Assembly: GCF_032190615.1 (NCBI RefSeq)
Contig: NZ_JAVLAT010000001.1
Location: 1,744,501 to 1,808,500, forward strand
Reading direction: 5' to 3'
Length of the DNA stretch: 64,000 nt
Origin: Brucella pseudogrignonensis
GTDB lineage: Bacteria; Pseudomonadota; Alphaproteobacteria; Rhizobiales; Rhizobiaceae
A model generated the notes under the pieces. That model saw only the letters and a program-made list of their open reading frames with translations, ran no database searches and was not told the origin of the DNA. A program made the translations under genes and the position numbers. Within the stretch, counting starts at the first letter, position 1. Every line of letters begins with the position of its first letter. This document shows positions 35,348-46,264 of the stretch, piece by piece.

Positions 35348-36427
35348 ATGGACCTGATGACATTGACCCACAGCACAGATGAAAGCCGTTGGCAAAAGGT
35401 GCTTTCGCGTGACAAAGCCTCTGACGGAGAGTTTGTCTATGCTGTACGCACGACGGGCGTTTATTGTCGCCCTTCGTGCCCATCGCGGCGTGGAAAACGC
35501 GAAAATGTTCAGTTCTTTACGGCAGCGGAAGATGCAGAGCGAGCAGGCTTTCGCCCCTGTATGCGGTGTAAACCGCATGTTGATGCAACGCTTGAGACAC
35601 AAAACACTGCGCGTTATGCCGACATGGTGTCCGTGGCCTGCCGTTTTATCGAAGATGCAGATGAGGCGCCTGCACTTGAAGACATCGCGCGGGTCGCAGG
35701 GGCAAGTCCGGCACATTTCCATCGCATTTTCAAAAGCTTCACCGGTTTGACACCCAAAGCCTATGCCGATGCCCATCGTGCCGGAAAAATGCGCGCAGTC
35801 CTGCAGGAAAATAGCCGTGTGACGGACGCGATTTATGAAGCGGGTTATAATTCTTCCAGCCGCTTCTATGAAGCTTCCAATAAAATTCTTGGGATGAAGC
35901 CCAGAAATTTCAAGTCGGGCGGAGAAAACGAAACCATCCGCTTTGCCATTGGCCAATCCACACTTGGCGCTGTTCTGGTTGCGATGAGTGGCAAGGGTGT
36001 CTGTGCCATACTGATGGGCGATGATCCGCAGGCGCTGATCATCGATTTGGAAAAGAGATTTCCGAAAGCTGACCTTGTCGGAGCGGACCGCGCCTTCGAG
36101 GATCATGTTGCGCATGTGATCGGCTTTGTCGAACATCCAGGGATCGGATTGGAGCTGCCGCTTGATTTGCGGGGCACAGCTTTTCAACAGCGTGTTTGGC
36201 AAGCCCTGCGCGAAATCCCGCTTGGCGAAACTGTGAGCTACAGTGAACTCGCCAGCAAGATCGGCCTGCCAAAATCGACCCGCGCTGTGGCGCAGGCATG
36301 TGCTGCCAACAAGATCGCCGTTGCCGTTCCCTGCCATCGTGTTGTGCGCAGTGATGGTGGTCTGTCCGGTTATCGCTGGGGTGTGGAACGCAAGCGTGAA
36401 CTGCTGGAGAAAGAACGTCAGATTTAA
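35348..36427 (+). CDS. ada: Bifunctional Ada: methylphosphotriester repair, AraC activator and O6-methylguanine methyltransferase
   Basis: Ada repairs methylated DNA and switches on the adaptive response. The 359-residue protein has the zinc/methyl-acceptor N-terminal domain (TTGVYCRPSCPSRRGKRENV and FRPCMRCKPH supply four cysteines), an AraC-type helix-turn-helix region (AHFHRIFKSFTGLTPKAY), and a C-terminal methyltransferase with the acceptor Cys in AVPCHRVVRSDGGLSGYRWG. Length and domain order match E. coli Ada. The start ATG at 35348 gives MDLMTLTHS; ATG 35357 is possible. No alkB or alkA follows. Confidence 0.94.
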   Translation: MDLMTLTHSTDESRWQKVLSRDKASDGEFVYAVRTTGVYCRPSCPSRRGKRENVQFFTAAEDAERAGFRPCMRCKPHVDATLETQNTARYADMVSVACRFIEDADEAPALEDIARVAGASPAHFHRIFKSFTGLTPKAYADAHRAGKMRAVLQENSRVTDAIYEAGYNSSSRFYEASNKILGMKPRNFKSGGENETIRFAIGQSTLGAVLVAMSGKGVCAILMGDDPQALIIDLEKRFPKADLVGADRAFEDHVAHVIGFVEHPGIGLELPLDLRGTAFQQRVWQALREIPLGETVSYSELASKIGLPKSTRAVAQACAANKIAVAVPCHRVVRSDGGLSGYRWGVERKRELLEKERQI

Positions 36428-36627
36428 GCGCGAGAATCGCCTTTTGCGACGGAAAAGGGGATAAAAGTGGCGGCAATCTGATGTTGAGAATATGTTTCTG
36501 ATGGCTATTTTGCGGCAAAAATGTGTCAAAAGAGCCTGCAACGGCATTATGCGGGTTGATGCGATGAAGAGCTGCTATGGCTCGGTTTATGATGTTCAAT
36601 CGTGGCAACAGATTAAAGGAGATTGAA

Positions 36628-36978
36628 ATGCGCGTGACGATCTATGGCATCAAGGCCTGTGACACGATGAAGAAGGCACGAAGCTGGCTTGAAGATCATG
36701 GCATTGATTATGCCTTTCACGACTATAAGAAGGACGGTCTTGATGGAGCAACAATCGACCGTTTTCTCAAAGACATAGAGTGGGAAAGGCTGCTCAATCG
36801 CTCTGGCACTACCTTCCGCAAATTGCCCGAAGAAGAGCGGCAGAATATTGATGCTACCAAGGCGCGCGCACTGATGCTGGCGCAGCCTTCCATGGTCAAA
36901 CGCCCTGTTCTCGATAAGGACGGCAGGCTGACGGTTGGTTTCAAGCCGGATCAGTATGAAGATTTTTTCAAAGCTTAA
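36628..36978 (+). CDS. ArsC/Spx family protein (YffB-like)
   Basis: The 116-residue thioredoxin-fold protein carries a single N-terminal active-site cysteine in GIKACDTMKKARSWLE (Cys10) and the RSGTTFRKLPEEE region. These match the YffB/Spx branch of the arsenate reductase family better than true ArsC. YffB-type proteins bind glutathione, and arsenate reduction is not established for them. The ATG at 36628 follows AAAGGAG; the open frame extends 17 codons further upstream. Confidence 0.85.
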   Translation: MRVTIYGIKACDTMKKARSWLEDHGIDYAFHDYKKDGLDGATIDRFLKDIEWERLLNRSGTTFRKLPEEERQNIDATKARALMLAQPSMVKRPVLDKDGRLTVGFKPDQYEDFFKA

Positions 36979-37040
36979 CTTATTGAAAGCCCGCCATAAA
37001 TTGTATCTCTGATTATGACGGATAACAGGGCAGGCCATTC

Positions 37041-38069
37041 ATGCATCAGCGGATAAACAGGGTTTTTCAGCAATGGTCGGCCAGTTGGCGCGATGCGCTG
37101 ATTGCCTCCATCGGCGGTGGCGTGGCCTGGCTTATCTGTCAATGGATGCTCGGGCAGCCACGTCCGGTTTTTGCGATGGTAACGGCGGTAATCTGCCTGG
37201 CCCCTAATCTGCCCAATCATGGAAAACAAGCGATCGGGGTGATCGCGGGTGTCACGACCGGCGTCATTGTGGGCGAATTATCGCTGTTCGTCCCGGATAC
37301 GATTATTGTTTTGCATATGAGTGTCGTCACCTGCATCGCCATGGTGATCGCGACGACTTTTGGTCTCGCGCCTGCCATCGCTATCCAGTCCGGCGTCTCT
37401 GCCATTCTTGTTTTGGCCATGGGGCCGCAAGTCGCTGGAATGACACGGTTAATTGATGTTCTGGTGGGGGCGGGTGTCGGGCTTTTGTTCAGCCAGATAT
37501 TGGTGACGCCTGATCCGGTCAGGCTTATTGATCGTGCTGTTCGCGGGCTCGTGGATAATATCCTCAAAGGTCTCAAACAATCGGCAATCGCGCTGGAGAA
37601 ACAGGATGTTGCGCATGCCCAAAGCGCCATCAACCAGTTCACCAACGCGCAACGTGCGGTCAACGCGCTCGGTGACGGTATTGCGCTTGCCCGCTCCAAT
37701 GCACGCTGGTCGTTACGCGGCAGGCTTGTCGCAAGCGAAATCAGCGAAATGGCCGGCCGCTATGATCGCCGCGGCATTCGCCTTTATGCGTCCGCATTGC
37801 TGTTTGGCGAAGCTCTTGGTAATGCGTTGCGCAAGAAAGAAGCTGCGCCGCCGGAGTGGATAATACAATCATTGCAAATGGTTATCCATAATTGCGATCT
37901 CGGTGAAGGCGAGGGGCCAGAGCGTTTGCTGCCGATCCCACAAGACATCGATTTCAGCTGGCGCGATACGGCTTTTCGCTTGCAATCGGTCAATGAAACA
38001 CTGTTGCATTTCCTCCATTCCGCTCAGCCGGACAGCGTGCCGTTGCGTACACCGATGCCAGAAAGTTGA
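37041..38069 (+). CDS. FUSC / aromatic acid exporter (ArAE) family membrane protein
   Basis: The 342-residue protein has about six membrane helices in its first half ([58 protein letters not shown]) and a long soluble helical C-terminal half. This matches short FUSC-family proteins related to YccS/AaeB, which are proposed efflux carriers. No membrane-fusion partner is adjacent, so the substrate and mechanism stay open. Confidence 0.82.
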   Translation: MHQRINRVFQQWSASWRDALIASIGGGVAWLICQWMLGQPRPVFAMVTAVICLAPNLPNHGKQAIGVIAGVTTGVIVGELSLFVPDTIIVLHMSVVTCIAMVIATTFGLAPAIAIQSGVSAILVLAMGPQVAGMTRLIDVLVGAGVGLLFSQILVTPDPVRLIDRAVRGLVDNILKGLKQSAIALEKQDVAHAQSAINQFTNAQRAVNALGDGIALARSNARWSLRGRLVASEISEMAGRYDRRGIRLYASALLFGEALGNALRKKEAAPPEWIIQSLQMVIHNCDLGEGEGPERLLPIPQDIDFSWRDTAFRLQSVNETLLHFLHSAQPDSVPLRTPMPES

Positions 38070-38142
38070 ACTGAATTTCTGTGATCGTTCGTATCAGAAA
38101 AATTCAATTGTCCGCTGGAAAGCGAGGCGTATTTTCCGCTCC

Positions 38143-39321
38143 ATGAACACGATACTTCCCAATACATACCCGCAAAAATATGCCCTTCGCTATGCCCTTG
38201 GCGGCTTTTTCGCCATGATTGCGGTGATGGGAATTGGCCGTTTTATCTACACGCCGATCCTGCCGAGCATGATGGTGGATGTGGGTTTTAATGCGGCCGA
38301 TGCAGGCTTTATCGCGTCTGCCAATTATGTGGGCTATCTGCTGGGAGCGATAGTTGCCGGCTATGGCTGGTCAGCGGGAATTGAACGCGCAAGTGTCCTG
38401 ACTGGTTTGATTATCAGTGCCGTTCTTTGTGGGCTGATGGCAATTGTCGACGGTGTTGGGCTTTTCTCAATCATTCGTTTTGCAGCCGGATTTATCAGTG
38501 CTGTGACGATGATCTTGGCCACTGCAATTGTGTTAAGCCATATCACGAAGGCGGAAAAGCAAGGGTTGTCGGCACTGCATTTTGGCGGCGTAGGCGCTGG
38601 TATCGCGCTTTCTGCCATCATGGTCGCGGCGGTCCGCTTTCTTGGCTTCGACTGGCGCATCGATTGGATTGGTGCTGCTTTTTTAACTGCAATTCTGGCG
38701 GTTTGCGTGGTCTTTCTGGTTAAAGAAGGCCCAATAGGCGGAACCAATGGCAAACGCGAACCCGCTTTGGTAAAGAGTTTTGCTTTCAATGCTATTTCAA
38801 TAGCTTATGGCATTTTCGGCTTTGGTTATGTCATCACCGCAACCTTCATTATCGCGATTGTCCGCGCCAATGAGGGCGGGGGGATGATGGAGGCAGGCGT
38901 GTGGGTGCTGACTGGGCTCTGCGCCGCGCCTTCGATCTGGTTGTGGTCGCCTGTTATCCGCAAATTCAGTCTGTTTTCTGCTTTCGCGATGACGGCTTTC
39001 ATCGAAGCGGCGGGTGTCGCTGCAAGCGTACTGATAGCATCGCCTTGGGGGCCGTTGATTGGCGGTGTATTGCTGGGCCTGACCTTTATGGCACTGACGG
39101 CATTCGGGCTTCAGGCTGCACGTATGCTCGCCCCGCAATCACCAAAACGCGCATTGGCCCGCATGACAGTTTGTTTCAGTATCGGGCAGATTGCCGGACC
39201 GCTGGTTGCGGGTTTCATGGCGCAGCACTTTGGCTCGTTTACGCTTGCCAGCCTTGTCGCAGCCTTTGCTTTGGTTGTCACAGGCGTGATCGGTCTTGCC
39301 GCCGGGAAAGGTGCCAAGTGA
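38143..39321 (+). CDS. MFS transporter, YbfB/YjiJ family
   Basis: The 392-residue protein has twelve predicted helices and opens with [20 protein letters not shown] followed by YTPILPSMM, characteristic of the YbfB/YjiJ branch of the major facilitator superfamily. Substrates for this branch are mostly unknown. I use the ATG at 38143, because the 80 codons upstream in the same frame overlap the FUSC gene and look non-coding. The gap to the FUSC gene is 73 bases, so they may share a transcript. Confidence 0.87.
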   Translation: MNTILPNTYPQKYALRYALGGFFAMIAVMGIGRFIYTPILPSMMVDVGFNAADAGFIASANYVGYLLGAIVAGYGWSAGIERASVLTGLIISAVLCGLMAIVDGVGLFSIIRFAAGFISAVTMILATAIVLSHITKAEKQGLSALHFGGVGAGIALSAIMVAAVRFLGFDWRIDWIGAAFLTAILAVCVVFLVKEGPIGGTNGKREPALVKSFAFNAISIAYGIFGFGYVITATFIIAIVRANEGGGMMEAGVWVLTGLCAAPSIWLWSPVIRKFSLFSAFAMTAFIEAAGVAASVLIASPWGPLIGGVLLGLTFMALTAFGLQAARMLAPQSPKRALARMTVCFSIGQIAGPLVAGFMAQHFGSFTLASLVAAFALVVTGVIGLAAGKGAK

Positions 39322-39406
39322 CGGGAAACCTTACAATTATTTAACTGGCAAATATGAGGGATCAGGAGTTAGTTGACGGAAACTGAGTATTCCCGGATAT
39401 GCGACG

Positions 39407-40651
39407 ATGTTCATTTCCTTCTTCCCGCGCCCCAAGCTTTTCTTCTCATCCGTGCTTTTGTGGAGTCTTCTGGCTATTCTGGGCTGGTATGAAGGGGGAG
39501 CGCACCTCGGTCATCTGATAGGGCTTCCACCGGCTGCTGCAGATGCCGCACCGATTATTGGTGCGCGCATTTTCTGGTCTGCACCTTTTGTGTGGTTCTA
39601 TATCTATTTCGCCGTGATGGTTTTTGCGTTTTACGCTTTCTGGTCATGGTTTTCACCGCATCAATGGCAGCGCTGGTCAATATTGGGTTCAGGTCTCATC
39701 CTGTTCACGACCTATTTTAGTGTTCAGGTCAGCGTCGCCGTGAATACCTGGTATGGGCCGTTTTATGACATGGTTCAGAAGGGGCTAAGCACACCGGGAG
39801 CCGTGTCGGCGGCGGACTTTTATTGGGGAGCATTGGATTTTGCCGGGATTGCTTTTATGGCAATCTTTATTGGTGTGTTGAGCATGTTTTTTGTCAGCCA
39901 CTACATCTTTCGTTGGCGCACCGCGATGAACAGCTACTACATGCTCCACTGGCAAAAACTTCGGCATATTGAAGGTGCTGCGCAGCGTGTTCAGGAAGAT
40001 ACAATGCGTTTCTCCACAACGCTGGAGCAGCTCGGTGTCAGCCTCGTAAAATCGGTTATGACTCTGATTGCCTTTTTGCCGATTCTTTTCACGTTCTCTG
40101 AGACGGTCAACGAACTGCCGATTATTGGCGTTATTCCCCATGCACTGGTTTGGGCCGCTATTGGTTGGGCGTTGTTTGGTACCGGCTTTCTGGCGCTGGT
40201 GGGCGTGAAACTACCGGGGCTGGAATTCAACAACCAGCGTGTGGAAGCGGCTTATCGAAAAGAACTGGTCTATGGTGAAGACCATGCGGATCGTGCAGAA
40301 CCTGCAACGATGCGCGAGTTGTTTTCAAATGTGCGCCACAATTATTTCCGGCTTTATTTCCACTATGTCTATTTTAACGTTGCCCGCATTTTTTATTTGC
40401 AGGCGGATAATATCTTCCCGCTTCTGCTGCTGATACCATCGATTGTGGCAGGCAAGCTGACATTGGGTCTGATGAGCCAGATAACAAATGTTTTTGAGCA
40501 GGTGCGCGGATCGTTCCAGTATCTCGTCAATTCATGGACGACAATTATTGAGCTTCTGTCAATCTATAAGCGTCTGCGTGGTTTCGAAGCAGTTATTCAT
40601 GGTGAACCGTTACCGACGCTCGATCAAGAAAACCTTGGCCTGACGTCATAA
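39407..40651 (+). CDS. bacA: BacA/SbmA peptide transporter
   Basis: BacA takes up proline-rich and nodule-type peptides and affects very-long-chain fatty acid content of lipid A. It is needed for chronic persistence of Brucella and Sinorhizobium in host cells. The 414-residue protein has seven to eight helices and the SbmA_BacA signatures [48 protein letters not shown] and [20 protein letters not shown]. No ATP-binding domain is present, unlike the longer BclA-type relatives. The 3' end overlaps the convergent deacetylase by six bases. Confidence 0.93.
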   Translation: MFISFFPRPKLFFSSVLLWSLLAILGWYEGGAHLGHLIGLPPAAADAAPIIGARIFWSAPFVWFYIYFAVMVFAFYAFWSWFSPHQWQRWSILGSGLILFTTYFSVQVSVAVNTWYGPFYDMVQKGLSTPGAVSAADFYWGALDFAGIAFMAIFIGVLSMFFVSHYIFRWRTAMNSYYMLHWQKLRHIEGAAQRVQEDTMRFSTTLEQLGVSLVKSVMTLIAFLPILFTFSETVNELPIIGVIPHALVWAAIGWALFGTGFLALVGVKLPGLEFNNQRVEAAYRKELVYGEDHADRAEPATMRELFSNVRHNYFRLYFHYVYFNVARIFYLQADNIFPLLLLIPSIVAGKLTLGLMSQITNVFEQVRGSFQYLVNSWTTIIELLSIYKRLRGFEAVIHGEPLPTLDQENLGLTS

Positions 40652-41644
40652 TGCCTGCGATTTGCTTTCGGGCGGGTTGCCGCCCGGAGCACCAATGCTG
40701 TTGAGATAATCATTATAGGTTGTGCATTTGACATCTTGCTTGTTGCAGACTTCTGAAACAAGTCGCTCCATTGCCCGCCAGTAAGCGCCGTCATTCATCA
40801 GCACAAAGTGAAAGCCAAGCTGGAGCGGGACGCGCTCGCCATTATATTGTTTGTCGAACGCGGCACGGAATGCCTTATAGGTGCGTTCCTCAAACTGTGC
40901 AGCCTGTGCTGGCGCTTCCTTACCCTTGGAGTGGCGGACATAAAGGTTGTAATCCATCCCAATGATAGGCCGTTGTGATGGTCCTTCAGGAATAAGCGGC
41001 AGTCCAAAAGATGCAAATGCGCCATCGATCTTTGGCACTTCTGGCCCGCGTGCAATGGATGATGCCTGATAACGGAATCCTTCCGATTTCAGCGCATCCT
41101 GCACAGGTTTTGAGGCGGCAAGATAGGGCGCACGAAAGCCATTAATGCCGTGGCGTGCGAGTTCCTGCCAGCCTTCTGGCTCGCCTTCAACGCCGTTATT
41201 CTTGTATGCGTCGGCCGTAATGCGACGGAATTCTTTGATTTCTTTATCCCAGTCTGCGGTTGACCAATTGGTGCCGTCAAAATGGCCGCAGCCATGGCTG
41301 GCAATTTCATTGCCTTCCAGATGCGCCTGCCAGATATTGCCAAGTCGCGTCACAACTTCATCATGGCTTAAAGCAAAACCGACATTGGATGCACCAGCGC
41401 TTTTGCGTGGCGGATGGTAGTCGCGGCGGTTTTTCCTTTCCATCAGGAAGACGCAGGACAGGAAATAGGTGAAATGCGCATTGTTGTTTTTCGCCAGTTC
41501 CCGTGAGCGTGTCCAAAGCTTGTTGTCATGCGCACCATCAAAGGAAATCAGCACATATTGCGGCTTGGACGTTTCCGCCTGAACTGGATTTGTGACAAAG
41601 GCAAGTGATGCTGAAAGGGCGACAATGGAAGAAAGAACACGCAT
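40646..41644 (-). CDS. Secreted polysaccharide deacetylase family protein
   Basis: The 332-residue protein has a signal peptide ([22 protein letters not shown]) and a NodB-like deacetylase fold. The first motif is [14 protein letters not shown] with the metal-binding aspartates, and the second is [11 protein letters not shown]. Large insertions place it outside the small NodB type. Substrates could be peptidoglycan or an exopolysaccharide. The start is the ATG at 41644; 23 more codons upstream are open but lack a signal. Confidence 0.82.
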   Translation of the reverse strand: MRVLSSIVALSASLAFVTNPVQAETSKPQYVLISFDGAHDNKLWTRSRELAKNNNAHFTYFLSCVFLMERKNRRDYHPPRKSAGASNVGFALSHDEVVTRLGNIWQAHLEGNEIASHGCGHFDGTNWSTADWDKEIKEFRRITADAYKNNGVEGEPEGWQELARHGINGFRAPYLAASKPVQDALKSEGFRYQASSIARGPEVPKIDGAFASFGLPLIPEGPSQRPIIGMDYNLYVRHSKGKEAPAQAAQFEERTYKAFRAAFDKQYNGERVPLQLGFHFVLMNDGAYWRAMERLVSEVCNKQDVKCTTYNDYLNSIGAPGGNPPESKSQAL

Positions 41645-41867
41645 GGGATGATGAACGCCAGTATGGGGGAAAGGTTGCCTCCATAGCTGTTGAATAAGGC
41701 AAAGCTCGGACACAAATACAGATTGTTCGGGTAAGGTGCAGCTTATTTCGCTCTCGGGTCTTACATATGGCGCGAATTCCGATTAAAAGCGCCAGAACAT
41801 ACAGTTTAAGATCAACGGTTTTAAGAGCGCGGCTTATCAATTGCGCTCCACTCAGAGTGGCAGGTCC

Positions 41868-42548
41868 ATGGCAGACGACAGTTTCATCCGCGAGGTAAAC
41901 GAGGAACTCCGTTCGGAACGGGCGAAACAGGTTTGGAAAAACTTCGGCCCCATTGTGATCGGTGCGGCTGTTGCAATCGTCATCGCTACGGCTGGCTGGG
42001 TTGGTTATCAGCACTGGGCTGAAAGCAAAGCGTCGGCTTCGGGCGACAAGTTCCTTGCAGCGCTTGATTTGGCCGCAGCCGGCAAAAATGATGAAGCGAT
42101 TGCAGCGCTCGACGATCTGGAAAAGACGGGTTACGGTTCTTATCCGGTTCTCGCGCGTCTGCGCTCGGCCTCAGTCTTGGCCGCCAAGGGTGATGCCGCC
42201 GCCGCTGTCGCAGCTTTTGACGCGGTTGCAGCCGACAATGCCGTCCCTGCGCCTATGCGCGACATTGCGCGTCTGCGTGCAGCCTATCTGCTGGTTGATT
42301 CCGGTTCTTATGATGACGTCGCAAAGCGTGTTGAAACGCTTTCGGCAGATGGCAATCCAATGCGCTCCAGTGCGCGCGAGACGCTTGGTCTTGCTGCCTG
42401 GAAGGCAGAGCGTTTTGACGATGCCGTCAAGCTCTATCAGCAGATTGCCAATGATACACTGGCCCCGGCGAATATTCGCCAGCGCGCCAATACAATGCTT
42501 GATCTCATGCGCGGCGCTGGTATCACTGTGCCAGAAGCTCAGGGCTGA
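41868..42548 (+). CDS. TPR-like membrane protein (YfgM type)
   Basis: The 226-residue protein has a cytoplasmic N-terminus (MADDSFIREVNEELRSERAK), one membrane helix (IVIGAAVAIVIATAGWVGYQ) and a periplasmic tetratricopeptide region. This is the layout of E. coli YfgM, a SecYEG/PpiD-associated chaperone that is likewise encoded just before der. A 30-base gap to der and shared strand support an operon. BamB, which sits between them in enterobacteria, is missing here. Confidence 0.85.
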   Translation: MADDSFIREVNEELRSERAKQVWKNFGPIVIGAAVAIVIATAGWVGYQHWAESKASASGDKFLAALDLAAAGKNDEAIAALDDLEKTGYGSYPVLARLRSASVLAAKGDAAAAVAAFDAVAADNAVPAPMRDIARLRAAYLLVDSGSYDDVAKRVETLSADGNPMRSSARETLGLAAWKAERFDDAVKLYQQIANDTLAPANIRQRANTMLDLMRGAGITVPEAQG

Positions 42549-42578
42549 GCTACACTAATTTCGGAGTAATACGAACCT

Positions 42579-44030
42579 ATGGGTTTCACTCTCGCCATCG
42601 TCGGGCGTCCCAATGTCGGCAAGTCCACACTGTTTAATCGCCTCGTCGGCCGCAAGCTGGCGCTGGTCGATGACTTGCCGGGCGTTACGCGCGACCGGCG
42701 CATTCATGATGCAAAGCTCTACGATCTGAAGTTTCAGGTTATCGATACGGCTGGTCTGGAAGATGCCGCCAATGACAGTCTGGAAGCGCGTATGCGCGCA
42801 CAGACCGAGGCCGCCATTCAGGAGGCCGATGCAATCTTGTTTGTGGTCGATGCCAAGGCTGGCATTACGCCAACGGATGCAACATTTGCAGAACTTGTCC
42901 GCCGCTCGAACCGTCCTGTCGTTCTGGTTGCCAACAAATCGGAAGCACGGGGCGCGCAGTCGGGTCTTTACGACGCTTTCCAGCTTGGTCTGGGGGAGCC
43001 GTGCCCGATTTCTGCAGAACATGGTCAGGGCATGCCCGATCTGCGCGATGCGATTGTCGAACTCCTGGGCGAAGAACGCGTTTTCGCGGATGAACGCGAA
43101 GAGGAAGAAGCCGACGAAGTCTTCACACCAAAGGCTGTAGGTGAGCTGATCGGCGACGACATAGAAGATCCGGATGAAGAAGATATTCCGGCTTACGATA
43201 CAAGTAAGCCGCTGCGCATTGCCATTGTCGGACGTCCGAATGCGGGCAAGTCCACGATGATCAATACGATGCTTGGTGAAGACCGTCTGCTGACTGGACC
43301 CGAAGCGGGTATCACACGCGATTCGATTTCCGTTGACTGGGAGTGGCGTGGACGCAAGATCAAGCTCTATGACACTGCTGGCCTGCGTCGCAAATCACGG
43401 GTGCAGGAAAAGCTTGAGAAGCTCTCGGTGGCCGATGGCCTGCGCGCCATTCGCTTTGCGGAAGTTGTGATCATCGTTCTCGATGCGACAATCCCGTTTG
43501 AAAAGCAGGATTTGCAGATTGCCGATCTGATTATCCGCGAAGGTCGTGCGCCGATCATCGCGTTTAACAAATGGGATCTGATCGAAGATCGTCAGATAGT
43601 TTTGGCCGATCTTCATGAAAAGACTGCCCGTCTTTTGCCGCAGGTGCGTGGTATCCGCGCTGTACCGATCTCTGGCGAACGCGGTCAGGGTCTTGACAAG
43701 CTGATGGAAAACCTTGTCAAAACCCACGAGATCTGGAACCGCCGTATCTCGACGGGTCGTCTCAACCGCTGGCTTGCTGGCGTGATCGCGCACCAGCCGC
43801 CACCGGCTGTTTCTGGTCGCCGCCTGAAGGTCAAATATATGACGCAGGTTAAGACCCGTCCTCCGGGCTTTGTCGTGAACTGTTCGCGCCCGGATGCGAT
43901 GCCACAATCTTATGTGCGCTATCTGGTCAATGGTCTGCGTGAAACGTTCGACATGCCGGGCGTTCCGATCCGCCTGTCGCTGACGACATCGGAAAATCCG
44001 TTCGCGGGTCGTGCAAAGAAGAAGAAATAA
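42579..44030 (+). CDS. der: Ribosome biogenesis GTPase Der (EngA)
   Basis: Der has two GTPase domains in tandem and acts in 50S subunit assembly. The 483-residue protein shows P-loops GRPNVGKST (residues 9-17) and GRPNAGKST (about 213), both DTAG motifs ([18 protein letters not shown]), NKSE and NKWD base-recognition motifs, and a C-terminal KH-like domain ending in a basic KKKK tail. An acidic linker ([10 protein letters not shown] to [11 protein letters not shown]) joins the two G domains. Confidence 0.97.
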   Translation: MGFTLAIVGRPNVGKSTLFNRLVGRKLALVDDLPGVTRDRRIHDAKLYDLKFQVIDTAGLEDAANDSLEARMRAQTEAAIQEADAILFVVDAKAGITPTDATFAELVRRSNRPVVLVANKSEARGAQSGLYDAFQLGLGEPCPISAEHGQGMPDLRDAIVELLGEERVFADEREEEEADEVFTPKAVGELIGDDIEDPDEEDIPAYDTSKPLRIAIVGRPNAGKSTMINTMLGEDRLLTGPEAGITRDSISVDWEWRGRKIKLYDTAGLRRKSRVQEKLEKLSVADGLRAIRFAEVVIIVLDATIPFEKQDLQIADLIIREGRAPIIAFNKWDLIEDRQIVLADLHEKTARLLPQVRGIRAVPISGERGQGLDKLMENLVKTHEIWNRRISTGRLNRWLAGVIAHQPPPAVSGRRLKVKYMTQVKTRPPGFVVNCSRPDAMPQSYVRYLVNGLRETFDMPGVPIRLSLTTSENPFAGRAKKKK

Positions 44031-44032
44031 GC

Positions 44033-44061
44033 AAAAGCCCGGTCGCAAAACCGGGCTTTTT
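44033..44061. terminator. Bidirectional terminator between der and the SDR gene
   Basis: AAAAGCCCGG (44033-44042) pairs with CCGGGCTTTT (44051-44060) around TCGCAAAA. It has A-runs and T-runs on both sides, so it serves der on the plus strand and the convergent SDR gene on the minus strand. Confidence 0.92.
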
Positions 44062-44074
44062 ATTTGTGACCTCT

Positions 44075-44821
44075 TTACCCGAAGACGCCACCTTCATCGG
44101 CATCGACAGTGATCGACAAGGTCACATGGCGCGGGCGGGTGAGGGCAAACAGAACCGATTCGACGATATCGCGGCTGGTGGCAGCCTCTCCTTTTTCTCG
44201 AAGTGCCGAGGCTTCCCAGTTGTCTTCGAGCGGCGAGGCATCTTCCAGATAAGGTGGATGCACGACAATCGACCGCACCGGCGTTCCAGCCAGTTTCTGC
44301 CGCAGACCGTCTGCCAGTGCCGCCTGTGCGCGCTTTGCGGCATAGAACGGTACGGAAACGGTCTGCAATGGTGCGTTGGACAGGCCGCTGATCGAGCCGA
44401 TGGTCACAATATCCGGTCGCGCGGATGCGTTGAGAAGCGGCAGCAGTCCCTGCGTGAACAAAAATGTTCCGGTGACAGCAGCATTGATGACACCCGCAAC
44501 CTCCGCCTCTGAATAGTCTTCCTGCCGGTCTTCAAGCCACATTGCACCATTGTTGATGAGAATATCGATTGCGGAGGACTTCGCCTTTAGGGTTTCAACT
44601 GCTTTGGCGACGCTGGCATTGTCGGCGAGATCGACCTCAACAGTTTCGACCTTTCTTCCGGTATGTTCCGTAATGCTTTGCGCCGTGGCTTCAAGTGCTT
44701 TGACGCTGCGTCCGCAAAGCACCACATCGCATCCGGCTTCAGCCAGCGAAAAGGCGAGAGCAGCCCCCAGACCACGTGCAGAACCGGTTATAACTGCGGT
44801 TGTGTTTTCAAAGCGGGACAT
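44075..44821 (-). CDS. Short-chain dehydrogenase/reductase
   Basis: The 248-residue NAD(P)-dependent oxidoreductase has the classical SDR cofactor motif TGSARGLGAAL, LINNGAMW and the catalytic YAAKRAQ (YxxxK) with the preceding serine in GSISGLSNAP. The substrate is not readable from sequence. It is divergent from the Hsp70-like gene across 120 bases and converges on der. Confidence 0.87.
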   Translation of the reverse strand: MSRFENTTAVITGSARGLGAALAFSLAEAGCDVVLCGRSVKALEATAQSITEHTGRKVETVEVDLADNASVAKAVETLKAKSSAIDILINNGAMWLEDRQEDYSEAEVAGVINAAVTGTFLFTQGLLPLLNASARPDIVTIGSISGLSNAPLQTVSVPFYAAKRAQAALADGLRQKLAGTPVRSIVVHPPYLEDASPLEDNWEASALREKGEAATSRDIVESVLFALTRPRHVTLSITVDADEGGVFG

Positions 44822-44941
44822 AGAGGCTCCTTTCCAATAATCAATTCTGATTGCCTCTTATTCAAGTTTCTTGCCTTGAGAAACTCTAATCGGTCTGCTA
44901 CGCCGCCGCCTCCTGAAATTCCCCAATACCAGAGGCAGATT

Positions 44942-46264
44942 ATGACGATAGTGAGCGAGAGCCAGTTCAGCGGTGTCACGATGGGCATCGATTTTGGCAC
45001 GACAAACACGGTCCTGTCGCTGGCTTCCCCCGATGGTTCGACAGCGGTGCTGAGTGTGCCGAAGGATGGTGTTGATGTTACCGGCTATCGCTCGATTCTC
45101 TGCTTCTGGCAAGATCGCGAAACAGGTGAACGCATCACCGAAAGCGGTCCATGGGCGATGGATGCTTTTGTGAATGCGCCGCATTCGACCCGTATGCTGC
45201 AATCTTTCAAGACATTCGCGGCGCAGAAATCCTTCACTGACACGCCCGTGTTCGGCAAACGCTTCAAGTTTGAAGATATTCTCGAGACGTTTCTTCAATC
45301 GGTCGCAGCACGCCTTGGTGATCGCCTGCCGCCAAAGGGCAATCGGGTTGTCATTGGTCGTCCGGTTATCTTTGCGGGCGCAACACCCGATGAAGCGCTT
45401 GCTATGGAGCGCTATGAGAAAGCGTTCCGTACTTTCGGCTTCACCGATATTCACTATGTCTACGAGCCGGTGGCAGCGGCCTATTTCTACGCGCAGGAAC
45501 TCAAGGCCGAATCGACTGTTCTGGTCGCCGACTTTGGCGGTGGTACGAGCGATTTTTCGATCGTCCGCTTTGATGTTGGTCCAGATGGCTTGAGCTTTAC
45601 GCCATTAAGCCAGACGGGTCTTGGCATTGCTGGCGATACCTTCGATTATCGCATTATCGATAATGCCGTGTCGCCACTGCTTGGCAAGAATGGCGAATAC
45701 AAATCCTTCGGCAAGCGCCTGCCGATACCGCGCCATTATTATGCGAACTTCGCACGCTGGAACACGCTGTTCCTGATGAACTCGCCCGCCACCATTCGCG
45801 CGCTGACTGATCTCGCGAAGAACGCTGTCGATCCAGAACCCTTGGAACATTTTATCAATTTGATCGAGAATGATTACGGCTATGAGGTTTATCGTGCCGT
45901 CTCCAATCTTAAGGTGCGCCTGTCATCAGAGCGTGCAGCCGAGCTGCATTTCAAGGCGGATGATTTCGAGATTCGCTCCGACGTAACCCGCAATGATTTC
46001 GACAACTGGATTGCTGATGACGTTGCCAATATTGAACGCTCCGTCGAGCAGGCTGTTGAAAATGCGGAGCTGACTTTCGATGGTATCGATCGCGTATTCC
46101 TGACGGGCGGCACCTCTTTCGTACCTGCCATTCGTGCGGCGTTTGAGAAACGTTTCCCTGACGCGATGGTTACAAGTTCGAACCAGTTTGATTCGATTGC
46201 CAATGGTCTGGCATTGATTGGTCAGAGCGCAGATATTGAACGCTGGGCCGTGAAAGCGGCTTAG
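44942..46264 (+). CDS. YegD-like Hsp70 family protein
   Basis: The 440-residue protein is the actin/Hsp70 ATPase domain alone, with the phosphate-1 motif MGIDFGTTNTVLSLA, the connecting VYEPVAAAYFYA, the phosphate-2 motif VADFGGGTSDFSIV and the adenosine motif FLTGGTSFVPAI. No C-terminal substrate-binding domain follows, as in E. coli YegD. I take the ATG at 44942; MGIDFG at 44981 is a later alternative, and 93 open codons upstream cross the divergent SDR gene and are not credible. Its stop overlaps that of the convergent transpeptidase. Confidence 0.87.
   Translation: MTIVSESQFSGVTMGIDFGTTNTVLSLASPDGSTAVLSVPKDGVDVTGYRSILCFWQDRETGERITESGPWAMDAFVNAPHSTRMLQSFKTFAAQKSFTDTPVFGKRFKFEDILETFLQSVAARLGDRLPPKGNRVVIGRPVIFAGATPDEALAMERYEKAFRTFGFTDIHYVYEPVAAAYFYAQELKAESTVLVADFGGGTSDFSIVRFDVGPDGLSFTPLSQTGLGIAGDTFDYRIIDNAVSPLLGKNGEYKSFGKRLPIPRHYYANFARWNTLFLMNSPATIRALTDLAKNAVDPEPLEHFINLIENDYGYEVYRAVSNLKVRLSSERAAELHFKADDFEIRSDVTRNDFDNWIADDVANIERSVEQAVENAELTFDGIDRVFLTGGTSFVPAIRAAFEKRFPDAMVTSSNQFDSIANGLALIGQSADIERWAVKAA

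Noticed and set aside
35267..36547. 426-codon open frame on the minus strand opposite ada
   Set aside because: It is fully antisense to a clear three-domain Ada, and its translation has no family motifs and a composition typical of an antisense frame.
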